64,000 bases of DNA from Pseudomonas sp. Bout1 (GTDB lineage Bacteria; Pseudomonadota; Gammaproteobacteria; Pseudomonadales; Pseudomonadaceae), in NCBI RefSeq assembly GCF_034314165.1, contig NZ_JAVIWK010000001.1, positions 6,401,001-6,465,000 of the forward strand, read 5' to 3'. Below, in pieces: positions 18,009 to 28,641 of the stretch (its first letter is position 1; each line of letters begins with the position of its first letter). Position numbers and translations under genes: made by a program. A model generated the notes under the pieces. It was given only the letters and a program-made list of their open reading frames with translations. It searched no databases and was not told the origin of the DNA.

Positions 18009-18115
18009 GGCGTGAACCTGCCTGTTAGAGAATCGTGAACTGTTATTGAAGCAGACATACCGGCAAAACGCCCGTCAAAAACACTAATGGCATAATGCCT
18101 TATTGATAGGCAAAA

Positions 18116-18796
18116 CTAGTCAAGCAGGTCCAACTGCAAGTACTCGGCAACCGCTTCGGCGCTGGGGTGCTTGAGCTTCGGCACCCGCCCCAGGCATGGT
18201 GCGGGCAGCCGTTCCGCCAGGGTCGCGAGGTTTTCTTCCAGACGAGAGGTCTTGGGGTCGATGATATTCGCCACCCAGCCCGCCAGCGGCAGACCGTCCC
18301 GGGCGATGGCTTCGGCGGTCAGTAGCGCATGGCTGATACAGCCCAGCCGCACGCCCACCACCAGGATCACCGGCAGCTTCAGCGCCTGGGCCAGGTCCGA
18401 CAAGTTGTCCTGATCGGCCAATGGCACGCGCCAACCGCCTGCGCCTTCAATCAGGGTGAAGTCTGCCTGCTTGGCCAGAATATGCTGCATGGGCTTCAAC
18501 AACGACTGCACCGTCAGCGCCACACCGGCTTCGCGGGCCGCCAGATGCGGTGCGATGGCCGGCTCAAACGCCACCGGGTTGACCTCGGCATAGGTCAAGG
18601 GCAACGAACACTCAGCCAGCAACGCCAGGGCATCCGAATTGCGCAGGCCCTTGGGCGTCAGCTGGCAGCCCGAGGCCACCGGCTTGCCCGCCGCGGTGCT
18701 CTTGCCGGCTTGCCGCGCGGCATGTAGCAGGCCGGCGGCGACGGTGGTCTTGCCGACGTCGGTGTCGGTCCCCGTGATGAAGTAAGCGGCACTCAT
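18116..18796 (-). CDS. bioD: BioD, dethiobiotin synthetase
   Basis: 226 aa. The P-loop GTDTDVGKT is at residues 9-17, followed by AGKPVASG and the [10 protein letters not shown] motif. The enzyme closes the ureido ring of 7,8-diaminopelargonate using ATP and CO2, the penultimate biotin step. Its ATG overlaps the bioC stop by 4 nt, so it is the last gene of the B-F-H-C-D operon. Length and motifs are normal. Confidence 0.96.
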   Translation of the reverse strand: MSAAYFITGTDTDVGKTTVAAGLLHAARQAGKSTAAGKPVASGCQLTPKGLRNSDALALLAECSLPLTYAEVNPVAFEPAIAPHLAAREAGVALTVQSLLKPMQHILAKQADFTLIEGAGGWRVPLADQDNLSDLAQALKLPVILVVGVRLGCISHALLTAEAIARDGLPLAGWVANIIDPKTSRLEENLATLAERLPAPCLGRVPKLKHPSAEAVAEYLQLDLLD

Positions 18797-19614
18797 AGAG
18801 GTTTCTCCAGGACGGCGTACACCACTTGATAGGTCGCCGGCAGGCCCTGGGCCTGGCGGAACTGCTCGTAGGCTTGCACCAGTGCAACAATCCGCGCCCG
18901 CCCCGTCAAGCCTCCGGGGCGCCCGGGGTTCAGATTGTGTGCACCCAAGGCTTTCAATTCATGGGTCAGGCTGCGCACGTCGGGGTAGTGCAGCACATGA
19001 GGACACTGCTCCAGGCTACGCACCCGCAAGCCACTGGCCGCGCACAGCTGCTCATAAGCACTGAACGGCCGGAAGCGGTTCACGTGAACCATGCCATCCG
19101 CCGCGCGCCAGCTTTCGCGCAACTCATCCAGCGTTCCCACACACAGGCTGGCAAATGCCAGCACGCCGCCGGGCTGCAATACCCGCCGCGCTTCGCTGAG
19201 TACGGCCGCAAAGTCCGAGCACCACTGCACCGCCAAGCTGGAGTAGATCAGCCCGCAACTGGCGTCCTGCAACGGTAAACGCTCGGCATCGCCGGCGATG
19301 AAATACTGCGCACCGCCCATGGGCCGAGCGTGGTTGAGCATGCCCTCGGCGATATCCAGGGCCAAACCCTGGCTGTTGGGAAGTGACTGGCCCAACACAC
19401 GGCTGAAATAGCCCGTACCGCAGCCCAGGTCCAGCCAGCGCTGTGGCGAAATACCGTCGGGCACACGTCGTAGCAACTCGTGACCCACCGCACGCTGCAA
19501 CTCGGCAACACTGTCGTAACTGGCGGCTGCGCGGGAAAAGGAGGCTGCCACCTGGCGCTTGTCTGGCAAGCCGCCCGGTAATACATGGGACAAATCAGTC
19601 ATCACCGCACTCAT
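18793..19614 (-). CDS. bioC: BioC, malonyl-ACP O-methyltransferase
   Basis: About 273 aa, a SAM-dependent methyltransferase with motif [12 protein letters not shown] and the BioC-typical N-terminus [16 protein letters not shown]. It methylates malonyl-ACP to start pimelate assembly on the fatty-acid synthase. The start is the ATG at 19614, which overlaps the end of bioH by 20 nt; an ATG at 19602 (MTDLSH) is equally possible since neither has a strong ribosome site. It works as a pair with bioH, which removes the methyl ester. Confidence 0.93.
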   Translation of the reverse strand: MSAVMTDLSHVLPGGLPDKRQVAASFSRAAASYDSVAELQRAVGHELLRRVPDGISPQRWLDLGCGTGYFSRVLGQSLPNSQGLALDIAEGMLNHARPMGGAQYFIAGDAERLPLQDASCGLIYSSLAVQWCSDFAAVLSEARRVLQPGGVLAFASLCVGTLDELRESWRAADGMVHVNRFRPFSAYEQLCAASGLRVRSLEQCPHVLHYPDVRSLTHELKALGAHNLNPGRPGGLTGRARIVALVQAYEQFRQAQGLPATYQVVYAVLEKPL

Positions 19615-20326
19615 GCAAAAAAGCCTGGATGGCCCCCGCTACACCGTGGGGGTCCTCCAGTAGAAAAGCGTGACCGGCCTGTTCAATCAGGCCGATTTCA
19701 ACGTCAGGCAACAAGGCGAACAACTCACTGGCCACTTCAGCCGGAACCAGCCCGTCTAGCCCGGCAAACAGATGCAACTGCGGCCCTTGAAAGTCCACCA
19801 ACGCCTGACGGGTGTCCAATCGGCCCAACAGTTCCAGACCACTGAGCAAGGTCTGCGCGGTGGTTTTAGGGGCACCCGCCAGCAATAGCCGAGCAAGTGA
19901 TCGGGGATCGCTGGAACCCCGGGCGCAAAGCAGACTGAAGCGTTTTAACGTCGCAACCGGATCAAGGCGGCAACCGTTAAGAAACGCAATAAAATCCTCT
20001 TCGTGCATGCCATGGTCCCAGCGAGACCAGGCCACGAAGCTTGCGTTGCTGGCAAAGGTGAGCAAACCGCAACAATGATCACCGCGCCGGGCGGCCAACT
20101 CGGCAGCAAGCATGCCGCCGAGGGACCAACCACCCAGCCAGACGTCTTGGGGCAAGGTCGAATCCAGCTCATCGAGCCACTCTTGAAGGTCGTCCGACTC
20201 CACGTCCGGCAACGGTTCGATCTGCACCTGCAAATGCTCATCCAAGCCCTGCAACGCCGCCGCCAACGGTTCCAGCGGCGAAACGCCGAGGCCCCAGCCA
20301 GGCAGCAATATCAGTCGATCACGCAT
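19595..20326 (-). CDS. bioH: BioH, pimeloyl-ACP methyl ester esterase
   Basis: 243 aa alpha/beta hydrolase. It starts [14 protein letters not shown]; the nucleophile elbow GWSLGG places Ser68 as the catalytic serine, with a C-terminal GHAFLLEDP histidine. It hydrolyses pimeloyl-ACP methyl ester, ending the chain-building stage opened by BioC. It overlaps bioF by 8 nt and bioC by 20 nt. The operon position between bioF and bioC is the usual Pseudomonas arrangement, which supports BioH over a generic esterase. Confidence 0.92.
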   Translation of the reverse strand: MRDRLILLPGWGLGVSPLEPLAAALQGLDEHLQVQIEPLPDVESDDLQEWLDELDSTLPQDVWLGGWSLGGMLAAELAARRGDHCCGLLTFASNASFVAWSRWDHGMHEEDFIAFLNGCRLDPVATLKRFSLLCARGSSDPRSLARLLLAGAPKTTAQTLLSGLELLGRLDTRQALVDFQGPQLHLFAGLDGLVPAEVASELFALLPDVEIGLIEQAGHAFLLEDPHGVAGAIQAFLHECGDD

Positions 20327-21497
20327 GGTCGGGCTCCTGGCCTAACAAGCGGAAACACTCTTCCAATGCGTTTAACAATAGCTGCACCTGGGCTTCGCTG
20401 TGGGCCGCCGTCAGGGTCACCCGCAGGCGGGCGCTGCCGGCGGGCACGGTTGGCGGGCGGATCGCAGTTACCATCAGCCCGCGCTCGCGCAGCATCTGCG
20501 ACAAACGCACGGCACGGGCGCTGTTACCAATCATGATTGGCTGGATCGGCGTGAAACTGTCCATCAACTCCAGACCAATCTGCTCGGCGCCCTGGCGGAA
20601 CTGGCGGATCAGCCCGTTCAAATGTTCACGTCGCCAATGCTCGGTGCGCAGCAGTTCCAGGCTCTTCAACGTGGCGCAGGCCAGCGCGGGCGGTTGGCTG
20701 GTGGTGTAGATGTACGGGCGGGCGAACTGGATCAGGCTTTCGATCAGCTCTTCGCTGCCCGCCACAAATGCGCCGGCGGTACCGAAGGCCTTGCCGAGGG
20801 TGCCGACCAGCACCGGCACATCTTCCAGGCTCAAGCCAAAATGCTCGACGATCCCACCACCGTTGGCGCCCAAAGGCCCGAAGCCATGGGCGTCATCCAC
20901 CATCAGCCACGCACCCTTGGCACGGGCTTCACGGGCCAGCGCCGGCAGGTCAGCCAGGTCGCCGTCCATGCTGAAAACGCCGTCGGTCACAACCAGCGTA
21001 TTGCCGGTGGCTTTCTCCAGGCGCTTGGCCAGGCTGACGGCGTCGTTGTGCAGATAACGGTTGAAGCGCGCGCCGGAGAGCAAACCGGCATCCAGCAATG
21101 AGGCGTGGTTAAGGCGGTCTTCCAGCACCGTATCGCCCTGCCCCACCAGCGCCGTGACGGCTCCGAGGTTGGCCATGTAACCAGTGGTGAACAGCAGCGC
21201 CCGCGGGCGCCCGGTGAGGTCGGCCAGGGCCTCTTCCAGTTCATGGTGCGGCGTGCTGTGGCCGATCACCAGATGCGAAGCGCCGCCACCCACGCCCCAG
21301 CGAGCCGCGCCCGCGCGCCAGGCTTCAATCACTTGCGGGTGATTGGCCAGGCCCAGGTAATCGTTGTTGCAGAACGCCAGCAACGGCTGGCCGTCGACCA
21401 CCACTTCAGGGCCTTGCGGGCTCTGCAGCAGTGGACGTTGGCGATACAGGTGTTCGGCACGACGAGCCGCAAGACGCGCGGCGAGATCGAAAGACAT
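20319..21497 (-). CDS. bioF: BioF, 8-amino-7-oxononanoate synthase
   Basis: 392 aa PLP enzyme of the alpha-oxoamine synthase family. [13 protein letters not shown] near the N-terminus, DDAHGFG at 201-207 and the PLP Lys236 in [10 protein letters not shown] are all present. It condenses pimeloyl-ACP with alanine. It follows bioB after a 94-nt gap that holds a collapsed REP palindrome (21535-21562), and it overlaps bioH by 8 nt. Confidence 0.96.
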   Translation of the reverse strand: MSFDLAARLAARRAEHLYRQRPLLQSPQGPEVVVDGQPLLAFCNNDYLGLANHPQVIEAWRAGAARWGVGGGASHLVIGHSTPHHELEEALADLTGRPRALLFTTGYMANLGAVTALVGQGDTVLEDRLNHASLLDAGLLSGARFNRYLHNDAVSLAKRLEKATGNTLVVTDGVFSMDGDLADLPALAREARAKGAWLMVDDAHGFGPLGANGGGIVEHFGLSLEDVPVLVGTLGKAFGTAGAFVAGSEELIESLIQFARPYIYTTSQPPALACATLKSLELLRTEHWRREHLNGLIRQFRQGAEQIGLELMDSFTPIQPIMIGNSARAVRLSQMLRERGLMVTAIRPPTVPAGSARLRVTLTAAHSEAQVQLLLNALEECFRLLGQEPDHA

Positions 21498-21534
21498 GCA
21501 GACCTCGGTTAAGCAGGCTGAACGCGGTCAACCC

Positions 21535-21562
21535 TGTGGGAGCTGGCTTGCCAGCTCCCACA
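21535..21562. repeat. Collapsed REP palindrome between bioB and bioF
   Basis: Arms TGTGGGAGCTGGC (21535-21547) and GCCAGCTCCCACA (21550-21562) are perfect and separated by only 2 nt. The usual REP pairs in this window have spacers of about 18-50 nt. It can form a strong hairpin in the bioB-bioF transcript. Confidence 0.85.
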
Positions 21563-21591
21563 CTGGATCGCACTTCGGCAGGAGAAATGGC

Positions 21592-22647
21592 TTAAACAGC
21601 AGCGTTGTAAAACTGCTCGCTGCTCTTCTGTTCCACCAATGCCTGCTCGATCGCCGCCTGGTGCACTTCATCGGCGTGCTCTTCGCGGGCCTCCGGCAAG
21701 ATGCCCAGGCGCGAGAACAGCTGCATGTCTTTATCCGCCTGCGGGTTGGCGGTGGTCAGCAGTTTGTCGCCGTAGAAAATCGAGTTGGCACCGGCAAAAA
21801 ACGCCAGGGCCTGCATCTGCTCGTTCATCGCCTCACGCCCGGCCGACAGCCGCACATGGGACTGCGGCATCAGGATGCGCGCCACCGCCAGCATGCGGAT
21901 GAAGTCGAACGGGTCGATGTCGTCGGCGTTTTCCAGCGGCGTACCGGCCACTTTCACCAGCATGTTGATCGGCACCGATTCCGGATGCTCCGGCAGGTTG
22001 GCCAGCTGGATCAGCAGGTTGGCGCGGTCATCAAGGGACTCGCCCATGCCGAGGATGCCGCCAGAGCAGATCTTCATCCCCGAATCACGCACGTATGCCA
22101 GGGTTTGCAGGCGCTCGCCATAGGTACGGGTGGTGATGATCGAGCCGTAGAACTCCGGCGACGTATCAAGGTTGTGGTTGTAGTAGTCGAGGCCGGCCTG
22201 GGCCAGGGCTTCGGTCTGGTCCTGGTCGAGGCGGCCGAGGGTCATGCAGGTTTCCAGGCCCATGGCCTTCACGCCTTTGACCATTTCCAGCACGTAGGGC
22301 ATGTCTTTGGCCGATGGATGCTTCCAGGCAGCGCCCATGCAGAAACGTGTCGAGCCGATGGCCTTGGCGCGAGCGGCCTCTTCGAGGACCTTCTGCACCT
22401 CCATCAGCTTCTCTTTTTCCAGGCCAGTGTTGTAGTGGCCCGACTGCGGACAATATTTGCAATCTTCCGGGCAAGCGCCGGTCTTGATCGACAGCAGGGT
22501 GGAAACCTGGACGCGGTTGGCGTCGAAATGCGCGCGGTGCACGGTCTGCGCCTGAAACAACAGGTCATTGAAGGGCTGCACGAACAGCGCTTTGACTTCG
22601 GCTAAAGACCAATCGTGACGCAGGTTGGCAGTGATGCTGGCGCTCAT
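21592..22647 (-). CDS. bioB: BioB, biotin synthase
   Basis: 351 aa from the ATG at 22647 ([13 protein letters not shown]), the common length for Pseudomonas BioB; an upstream in-frame start at 22764 would overlap the divergent gene. The radical-SAM cluster is Cys59-Cys63-Cys66 in [12 protein letters not shown], followed by YNHNLDTS and the C-terminal conserved blocks. It inserts sulfur into dethiobiotin. It is the first gene of the bio operon and diverges from the ComF-like gene across 90 nt. I see no BirA-type operator there. Confidence 0.97.
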   Translation of the reverse strand: MSASITANLRHDWSLAEVKALFVQPFNDLLFQAQTVHRAHFDANRVQVSTLLSIKTGACPEDCKYCPQSGHYNTGLEKEKLMEVQKVLEEAARAKAIGSTRFCMGAAWKHPSAKDMPYVLEMVKGVKAMGLETCMTLGRLDQDQTEALAQAGLDYYNHNLDTSPEFYGSIITTRTYGERLQTLAYVRDSGMKICSGGILGMGESLDDRANLLIQLANLPEHPESVPINMLVKVAGTPLENADDIDPFDFIRMLAVARILMPQSHVRLSAGREAMNEQMQALAFFAGANSIFYGDKLLTTANPQADKDMQLFSRLGILPEAREEHADEVHQAAIEQALVEQKSSEQFYNAAV

Positions 22648-22737
22648 GGGCGATTCCTTGATTATGCTTTGGCAAGCCCTGCAGGGAGTAATACCCACAG
22701 GCACGACACGGATGCTCGGCATATTTAAGGAAGATTC

Positions 22738-23475
22738 ATGCACTGTCAACTTGAGAACAAACACGAGGTTTACATCTGGTCAAAAAACAACCAAATCTGT
22801 TTAGTCTGCGACGAAAGCAGCGAAACAGCCCATTCCATCTGCAACGTCTGCGAAACCGAGCTGCCCTGGCTGATGGATCACTGTGAAGTATGCGCGCTGC
22901 CGCTGCCCATGGCAGGTCTGGTGTGTGGCCAATGCCTCAAGCAACCACCCGCGTTTAAACAGGTGGTTGCACCCTGGTCCTACAGCTTTCCCGTCGACAG
23001 CCTGATCAGCCGTTTCAAGCATCAGGCCCGCTGGCCACTGGGGCATTTGCTCGCGCACCTGTTGGGGCAATTCCTGCAACACCGTTATGAAGATGCCGGG
23101 CTGGCGCGCCCCGACTGCCTGCTGCCCGTGCCTCTGGCCCGCAAGCGCCTACGAGAACGGGGTTACAACCAGGCGGCAATGCTCGCGCGCTGGTTGAGCA
23201 AGGACTTGAACATTCCTTACGATGAACACCTGCTGTTACGGCCTCATGAAACCTTGGCACAGCAGGACCTGGACGCCAAGACCCGCCAGCGCAACCTGCT
23301 CCAGGCCTTTGCCTTGACGGACGGCGCCCAGGTTAAAGGCCGCCACCTGGCGCTGGTCGACGACGTACTCACCACCGGCGCCACCGCCAATAGCCTCGCC
23401 CGGCTGTTGATGGGCGCCGGTGCCCGCCAGGTCGATGTGTATTGCCTGGCGCGTACGCCCAAGCCGGGCACATGA
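22738..23475 (+). CDS. ComF-family amidophosphoribosyltransferase
   Basis: 245 aa. The N-terminal third holds a zinc-ribbon-like set of cysteine pairs (CLVCDE, CNVCET, CEVCALP, CGQCLK) and the C-terminal half is a type-I phosphoribosyltransferase with the PRPP loop [18 protein letters not shown]. This is the ComF/GntX layout. ComF proteins are needed for transformation in some bacteria, and the E. coli GntX homologue affects gluconate use; the biochemical role is not settled. The ATG at 22738 is typical for Pseudomonas. It is transcribed divergently from bioB. Confidence 0.9.
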   Translation: MHCQLENKHEVYIWSKNNQICLVCDESSETAHSICNVCETELPWLMDHCEVCALPLPMAGLVCGQCLKQPPAFKQVVAPWSYSFPVDSLISRFKHQARWPLGHLLAHLLGQFLQHRYEDAGLARPDCLLPVPLARKRLRERGYNQAAMLARWLSKDLNIPYDEHLLLRPHETLAQQDLDAKTRQRNLLQAFALTDGAQVKGRHLALVDDVLTTGATANSLARLLMGAGARQVDVYCLARTPKPGT

Positions 23476-23532
23476 CTTGACTCGGCGGCGCCCTGCCCGC
23501 AACGTCTGCCCATTCCCTTGAAGCGTGTAACC

Positions 23533-24297
23533 ATGTCCCTGCCAACCCTCTTGAGCCAACACATCGTCCGTCGCCCCCAGCGCATTGCGCTGCTGCAACA
23601 CATTGCCGAACAGGGCTCCATCACCCGCGCGGCCAAGAGCGCAGGCTTGAGCTACAAAGCGGCGTGGGACGCCATCGACGAGCTGAATAACCTGGCGCAA
23701 AAGCCCCTGGTGCAGCGCAGCGTCGGCGGCAAGGGCGGTGGTGGCGCCAAGCTGACGGCCGAAGGCGAACGGGTGCTGCGCCTTTACCAGCGCCTGCAAG
23801 TGTTGCAAGCCCAGGTGCTGGACTCTGCCGAAGACGCCAGCGACTTCAACCTGCTGGGCCGCCTGATGCTGCGCACCAGCGCACGCAACCAGTTGCACGG
23901 CCGGGTCATTGCCGTGGACAACCATGGCCGCAATGACCTGATTCGGTTGGAGCTGGCCGCCGGGCTCACCCTGGATGCACAGATCACCCACGACAGCACG
24001 TTGCGCCTGGAGCTGGAGATTGGCACCGAAGTCGTTGCCCTGATCAAAGCCGGCTGGCTCGAAGTGCTGGCTGCCTCGCAACCAGCAACACCTGGACACA
24101 ATTGCCAGGAAGGAAAAATCGAGGCCATTCTCGACGCCGAAGACGGCCCCAGCGAGGTCCGCATCACCCTGCCCAATGGCCAGGTTTTATGTGCCTTGGC
24201 CCAGCCCCACGCGCTTGCGCAGATCGGCGCCACCGAAGGCCTGCAGGTGAAGGTGCAGTTTTCCCCCAGCAACGTACTGCTGGGCACCCCGGTGTAA
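23533..24297 (+). CDS. modE: ModE-type molybdate-responsive regulator
   Basis: 254 aa. The N-terminal winged helix (RIALLQHIAEQGSITRAAKSAGLSYKAAWDAIDELNNL) is the ModE_N pattern, followed by two TOBE/Mop repeats (about residues 120-185 and 190-254; SARNQLHGRVIAVD and CQEGKIEAILDAEDGPSEVRI) that bind molybdate. ModE normally represses modABC when molybdate is plentiful. No mod transport genes are within the window, so its target is elsewhere. The ATG at 23533 is preferred over the TTG at 23518, which would add five residues. It follows the ComF-like gene by 57 nt. Confidence 0.88.
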   Translation: MSLPTLLSQHIVRRPQRIALLQHIAEQGSITRAAKSAGLSYKAAWDAIDELNNLAQKPLVQRSVGGKGGGGAKLTAEGERVLRLYQRLQVLQAQVLDSAEDASDFNLLGRLMLRTSARNQLHGRVIAVDNHGRNDLIRLELAAGLTLDAQITHDSTLRLELEIGTEVVALIKAGWLEVLAASQPATPGHNCQEGKIEAILDAEDGPSEVRITLPNGQVLCALAQPHALAQIGATEGLQVKVQFSPSNVLLGTPV

Positions 24298-24368
24298 CGC
24301 TTCAAACTGCAACAATTTCGTCACGACCGCTCCCTAAGGTGGCTGCAAAAACCCGCAGGGAGCCTGAA

Positions 24369-26267
24369 ATGAGCCTATTAGAAGAAAACCAAGCCACCGA
24401 CCTGGAACAGATGGTCGGCCTCACCCGCCGGCGTTTTATCGGCGCCGGCGCCCTGTGCGGTGCGGCGATGTTCCTCGGCGGCAACCTGCTGACCCGCAGC
24501 GCCCAGGCGGTGAGTGCCGCCTCAAACAGTCCCTTGCTGGGTTTCACCAGCATTGCCTCTGCCACCAGTGACACCATCACCCTGCCGCCTGGCTACAGCG
24601 CTTCGGTGCTGATCAGTTGGGGCCAGCCGCTGCACAAAAACGCGCCGGCCTTCGACCCCAGCGGCAACGGCACGGCCAAGGCCCAGGAACAACAGTTCGG
24701 CGACAACAACGACGGCATGAGCCTGTTCGCCTTCCCCGGTGACGACAACCGCGCGCTGATGGCGATCAACAACGAATACACCAACTACCGCTACCTCTAC
24801 GCCCACGGCGGCGCGCCGCAATCGGCCGAAGACGTGCGCAAGGCGCTGGCCAGCGAAGGCGTGTCGGTGATCGAAGTGCGGCGTAAAGGCGACACCTGGC
24901 AGTTCGTCCAGGATTCGCGCTACAACCGGCGCATCCACGGCAACTCGCCGATCCGCTTCGGCGGCCCTGCGGCGGGCCATGCCTGGCTGAAAACCAGCGC
25001 CGACAAAACCGGCAAAAAAGTCCTCGGCACCTTCCAGAACTGCGCCAACGGCAAGACCCCGTGGGGCACGTATCTCACCTGCGAAGAAAACTTCACCGAC
25101 TGCTTCGGCAGCAGCAACCCGCAACAAACCTTCGACGCCGGGCAGAAACGCTACGGTGTGGTGGCCGCCAGCAAAGACATCAACTGGCACCCGCACGACC
25201 CACGCTTCGACATGGCCAGGAACCCCAACGAACTCAACCGCCATGGTTGGGTGGTGGAAATCGACCCGTTCGACCCGCAATCCACGCCGGTCAAACGCAC
25301 CGCCCTGGGCCGCTTCAAGCATGAAAACGCTGCCCTGGCGCAAACCCGCGATGGCCGCGCCGTGGTGTACATGGGCGACGACGAGCGCGGCGAGTTCATC
25401 TACAAGTTCATCAGCCGCGACAAGATCAATCACAAGAACCCCAAGGCCAACAAGGACCTGCTGGACCACGGCACCTTGTACGTGGCGATCTTCGACGCGG
25501 GCGACGGCAATGCCGACCATCCCAAGGGCCAGGGCCAATGGGTCGAACTGACCCACGGCAAGAACGGCATCGACGCCGGCACGGGGTTCACCAGCCAGGC
25601 CGAAGTGCTGATTCATGCACGCCTGGCTGCCAGCGTAGTGAAAGCCACCCGCATGGACCGCCCGGAATGGATCGTGGTCAGCCCCACCGACGGCCAGGTG
25701 TATTGCACCCTGACCAACAACGCCAAGCGCGGTGAAGATGGCCAGCCGGCAGGCGGCCCGAACCCGCGGGAGAAAAACGTCTACGGGCAGATCCTGCGCT
25801 GGAAAGCCAATGCCGACGATCACGCCGCGCCGGACTTCAGCTGGGACCTGTTTGTGGTGGCCGGCAATCCGACCGTGCACGCCGGGACGCCAAAGGGCGG
25901 CTCGTCTAACATCAACCCGCAGAACATGTTCAACAGCCCGGACGGCCTGGGCTTCGACAAGGCCGGGCGGTTGTGGATCCTCACCGATGGCGACTACAGC
26001 AATGGCGGCGACTTTGCCGGCATGGGCAACAACCAGATGCTGTGTGCAGACCCTGCGACCGGTGAGATTCGCCGGTTCATGGTGGGGCCGGTGGCCTGTG
26101 AAGTGACCGGGATCAGCTTTTCGCCGGACCAGAAAACCCTGTTTGTGGGGATCCAGCATCCGGGGGAAACCGGTGGCTCGACCTGGCCGGAACACCTGCC
26201 GAATGGCAAGCCACGGTCCTCGGTGATGGCGATTCGTCGGGATGATGGCGGGGTCGTCGGCGCCTGA
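24369..26267 (+). CDS. PhoX/DUF839 family protein with Tat signal
   Basis: 632 aa from the ATG at 24369. The twin-arginine export signal TRRRFIGAGALCGAAMFLGG is at about residues 19-38. The mature part has DUF839/PhoX landmarks: YSASVLISWGQPL, NNDGMSLFAFPGDDNRALMAINNEYTN, TCEENFTDCFG, KHENAALA, FISPTDGQVYCTLTNN-like and NSPDGLGFDKAGRLWILTDG. PhoX proteins are periplasmic Ca/Fe-dependent alkaline phosphatases, but many DUF839 members have no tested activity. I see no obvious Pho box in the short 71-nt upstream gap. The gene ends just before a REP pair. Confidence 0.85.
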   Translation: MSLLEENQATDLEQMVGLTRRRFIGAGALCGAAMFLGGNLLTRSAQAVSAASNSPLLGFTSIASATSDTITLPPGYSASVLISWGQPLHKNAPAFDPSGNGTAKAQEQQFGDNNDGMSLFAFPGDDNRALMAINNEYTNYRYLYAHGGAPQSAEDVRKALASEGVSVIEVRRKGDTWQFVQDSRYNRRIHGNSPIRFGGPAAGHAWLKTSADKTGKKVLGTFQNCANGKTPWGTYLTCEENFTDCFGSSNPQQTFDAGQKRYGVVAASKDINWHPHDPRFDMARNPNELNRHGWVVEIDPFDPQSTPVKRTALGRFKHENAALAQTRDGRAVVYMGDDERGEFIYKFISRDKINHKNPKANKDLLDHGTLYVAIFDAGDGNADHPKGQGQWVELTHGKNGIDAGTGFTSQAEVLIHARLAASVVKATRMDRPEWIVVSPTDGQVYCTLTNNAKRGEDGQPAGGPNPREKNVYGQILRWKANADDHAAPDFSWDLFVVAGNPTVHAGTPKGGSSNINPQNMFNSPDGLGFDKAGRLWILTDGDYSNGGDFAGMGNNQMLCADPATGEIRRFMVGPVACEVTGISFSPDQKTLFVGIQHPGETGGSTWPEHLPNGKPRSSVMAIRRDDGGVVGA

Positions 26268-26273
26268 TAAGGC

Positions 26274-26345
26274 GCCATCGCGGGCAAGCCCGGCTCCCAC
26301 AGTTGCCCGAGTACTCCTGTGGGAGCCGGGCTTGCCCGCGATGGC
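26274..26345. repeat. REP inverted pair (REPIN-like)
   Basis: Perfect 27-nt arms at 26274-26300 and 26319-26345, ending in the core GTGGGAGCCGGGCTTGCC, with an 18-nt spacer. It begins 7 nt after the stop of the PhoX-like gene. Confidence 0.92.
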
Positions 26346-26429
26346 GGACTAACAGTCACCACCTATCTCGACCCCGGTGCGTTACCATACCCGGCCGGAC
26401 GCGGCGCCCTGCTGCGCGCAGGAGTTCGC

Positions 26430-27404
26430 ATGGCACACCCGTTTGAAACACTGACCCCTGACCTGGTGCTCGACGCTGTCGAAAGCATCGGTTTCCTCAG
26501 CGACGCCCGCATCCTCGCGCTCAACAGCTACGAAAACCGTGTGTACCAGGTCGGCATCGAAGATTCCGAGCCCCTGATCGCCAAGTTCTACCGGCCCCAG
26601 CGCTGGACCAACGAAGCGATCCTCGAAGAACACAGCTTTACCTTCGAACTGGCCGAGTGCGATGTGCCGGTGGTGGCGCCGATGATTCACAACGGCGAGA
26701 GCCTGTTTGAACACGCAGGCTTCCGCTTCACTCTGTTCCCGCGCCGTGGTGGCCGCGCGCCGGAGCCGGGCAACCTCGACCAGCTGTATCGCCTCGGCCA
26801 GTTGCTGGGGCGCCTGCACGCAGTCGGCTCCACCCGCCCCTTCGAACACCGTGAAGCCCTGGGCGTGAAGAATTTCGGTCACGATTCGCTGAACACGCTG
26901 CTGGAAGGAAATTTCATTCCCAAGAGCCTGCTGCCGGCCTACGAGTCCGTGGCCCGCGACCTGCTCAAGCGGGTGGAAGAGGTCTACAAGGCCACGCCCC
27001 ACAAGAACATCCGCATGCACGGCGATTGCCACCCCGGCAACATGATGTGCCGCGACGAGATGTTCCACATCGTCGACCTCGACGATTGCCGCATGGGCCC
27101 CGCCGTCCAGGACCTGTGGATGATGCTCGCCGGTGACCGCCAGGAATGCCTGGGGCAGCTGTCGGAACTGATGGACGGCTACCAGGAATTCCATGACTTC
27201 GACCCGCGCGAGCTGGCCCTGATCGAACCGCTGCGCGCCCTGCGCCTGATGCACTACAGCGCGTGGCTCGCACGGCGCTGGGACGACCCGGCGTTCCCCC
27301 ACAGCTTCCCGTGGTTTGGCAGCGAACGTTACTGGGGCGACCAGGTGCTCGCGTTGCGCGAGCAGTTGTCGGCGCTCAATGAAGAACCCTTGAAACTGTT
27401 CTAA
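26430..27404 (+). CDS. srkA: SrkA/RdoA/YihE stress-response protein kinase
   Basis: 324 aa, choline-kinase-like fold. It starts MAHPFETLTPDLVLDAVES, with LNSYENRVYQVGIED (nucleotide region), FRFTLFPRRGGRAPE, the catalytic loop MHGDCHPGNMM and metal-binding IVDLDDCRMGPA. This matches the E. coli SrkA (YihE) Ser/Thr kinase, which protects against MazF-type death under stress. GGAG lies 5 nt before the ATG at 26430. E. coli often has dsbA downstream; here rarD follows instead, after a REP pair. Confidence 0.92.
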   Translation: MAHPFETLTPDLVLDAVESIGFLSDARILALNSYENRVYQVGIEDSEPLIAKFYRPQRWTNEAILEEHSFTFELAECDVPVVAPMIHNGESLFEHAGFRFTLFPRRGGRAPEPGNLDQLYRLGQLLGRLHAVGSTRPFEHREALGVKNFGHDSLNTLLEGNFIPKSLLPAYESVARDLLKRVEEVYKATPHKNIRMHGDCHPGNMMCRDEMFHIVDLDDCRMGPAVQDLWMMLAGDRQECLGQLSELMDGYQEFHDFDPRELALIEPLRALRLMHYSAWLARRWDDPAFPHSFPWFGSERYWGDQVLALREQLSALNEEPLKLF

Positions 27405-27420
27405 CGCACACCACAATCCC

Positions 27421-27509
27421 CTGTAGGAGCTGGCTTGCCAGCGATGCAAGCGCCTCGGTGTATCAGTGGAGCCGAGGTGAAGCCATCCCCGGCAAGCCAG
27501 CTCCTACAG
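27421..27509. repeat. REP inverted pair, TGTAGGAGC variant
   Basis: Perfect 19-nt arms CTGTAGGAGCTGGCTTGCC (27421-27439) and their complement (27491-27509) around a 51-nt spacer, between srkA and rarD. It is a sequence variant of the GTGGGAGC family elsewhere in the window. Confidence 0.9.
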
Positions 27510-27581
27510 AAAAGCACATCCCACTGGCTGAAAAATATCCTTACAATTGCGGCTTTGTCAGCTGCCAAGCAAGGATTCTGC

Positions 27582-28466
27582 ATGCAAGCCGCCAACCCCC
27601 GTCGCGGGTACATATTAGGCCTGAGTGCCTACATCATCTGGGGCCTGTTCCCGATCTACTTCAAAGCCATCGCCAGCGTTCCCGCCGCCGAAATCATCGT
27701 CAACCGCGTGCTGTGGTCGGCGCTGTTCGGCAGTTTGTTGCTGATGGTCTGGAAACACCCCGGCTGGTATCGTGAACTGCGGGACAACCCCCGGCGCCTG
27801 GCGATCCTGGCCCTGAGCGGCACCTTGATCGCGGCCAACTGGCTGACCTATGTGTGGTCGGTGAACAGTGGCCGGATGCTTGAGGCCAGCCTGGGTTACT
27901 ACATCAACCCGCTGGTGAATGTGCTGCTGGGCATGGTGATCCTGGGTGAGCGCCTGCGCCGCCTGCAGTGGGTGGCCGTGGGCCTGGCGGCAGTAGGTGT
28001 GGCGCAACAGGTGTGGCAAGTCGGCAGCCTGCCTTGGGTGTCACTGGTGCTGGCAGCCACCTTTGGTTTCTACGGCTTGATCCGCAAGCAGGCGCCGGTC
28101 AAGGCGCTGCCCGGTCTGGTAGTGGAAACCTGGATGCTGGTGCCGATTGCCATCGCATGGCTGCTGTTCAACCCGTCTGCCCACAGCGCGCAGATGGAAT
28201 TCTGGAGCACCTCCGAAGCGTGGTGGTTGGTGGCCGCTGGCCCGGTGACGCTGATCCCGCTGGTGTGTTTCAACGCCGCCGCGCGGCACTTGCCCTACAC
28301 CGCCCTGGGCTTCCTGCAATACGTGGCGCCCACCCTGGTGCTGCTGGAAGCGGTGCTGCTGTTCAATGAACACCTGGCGCCAGCCACGCTGATTGCCTTT
28401 TGCTTTATCTGGGCCGGGCTGGTGGTTTACAGCCTCGACGCCTGGCTGACCGTGCGGAAAAACTGA
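27582..28466 (+). CDS. rarD: RarD, EamA-family transporter
   Basis: 294 aa with about ten hydrophobic helices. It starts MQAANPRRGYILGLSAYIIWGLFPIYFKAI, the RarD signature, followed by AAEIIVNRVLWSALFG. RarD belongs to the drug/metabolite transporter superfamily; it was named from chloramphenicol sensitivity and its natural substrate is not known. The ATG at 27582 follows AAGGA at 27570-27574. It lies alone between a REP pair and the DnaA-box-containing gap. Confidence 0.92.
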   Translation: MQAANPRRGYILGLSAYIIWGLFPIYFKAIASVPAAEIIVNRVLWSALFGSLLLMVWKHPGWYRELRDNPRRLAILALSGTLIAANWLTYVWSVNSGRMLEASLGYYINPLVNVLLGMVILGERLRRLQWVAVGLAAVGVAQQVWQVGSLPWVSLVLAATFGFYGLIRKQAPVKALPGLVVETWMLVPIAIAWLLFNPSAHSAQMEFWSTSEAWWLVAAGPVTLIPLVCFNAAARHLPYTALGFLQYVAPTLVLLEAVLLFNEHLAPATLIAFCFIWAGLVVYSLDAWLTVRKN

Positions 28467-28529
28467 TCAAATAACGTACAAACCCCTGCAAGCTACAGCC
28501 GGCGTGGCTTGCAGGCATTCACCCCAAGG

Positions 28530-28538
28530 TTATCCACA
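28530..28538 (+). promoter_or_regulatory. DnaA box (perfect TTATCCACA)
   Basis: Exact match to the high-affinity 9-mer, in the gap between rarD and the GcvR-like gene. A second identical box in the same orientation is at 28642. A 9-bp-arm hairpin (28485-28515) lies upstream. Confidence 0.5.
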
Positions 28539-28641
28539 GCCTGGTCCCCGGCGTTTGTGTACAAGCCCTTGAAACTGTTCGTTTTTTAGTCAGCCGGCGA
28601 AGAGCCACGGCCGGCCTGGGCTGGACGCGGGTCTCTACAGG

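Noticed and set aside
24522..26300. 592-codon minus-strand frame opposite the PhoX-like gene
   Set aside because: Antisense shadow; the plus-strand gene has a Tat signal and family motifs throughout.
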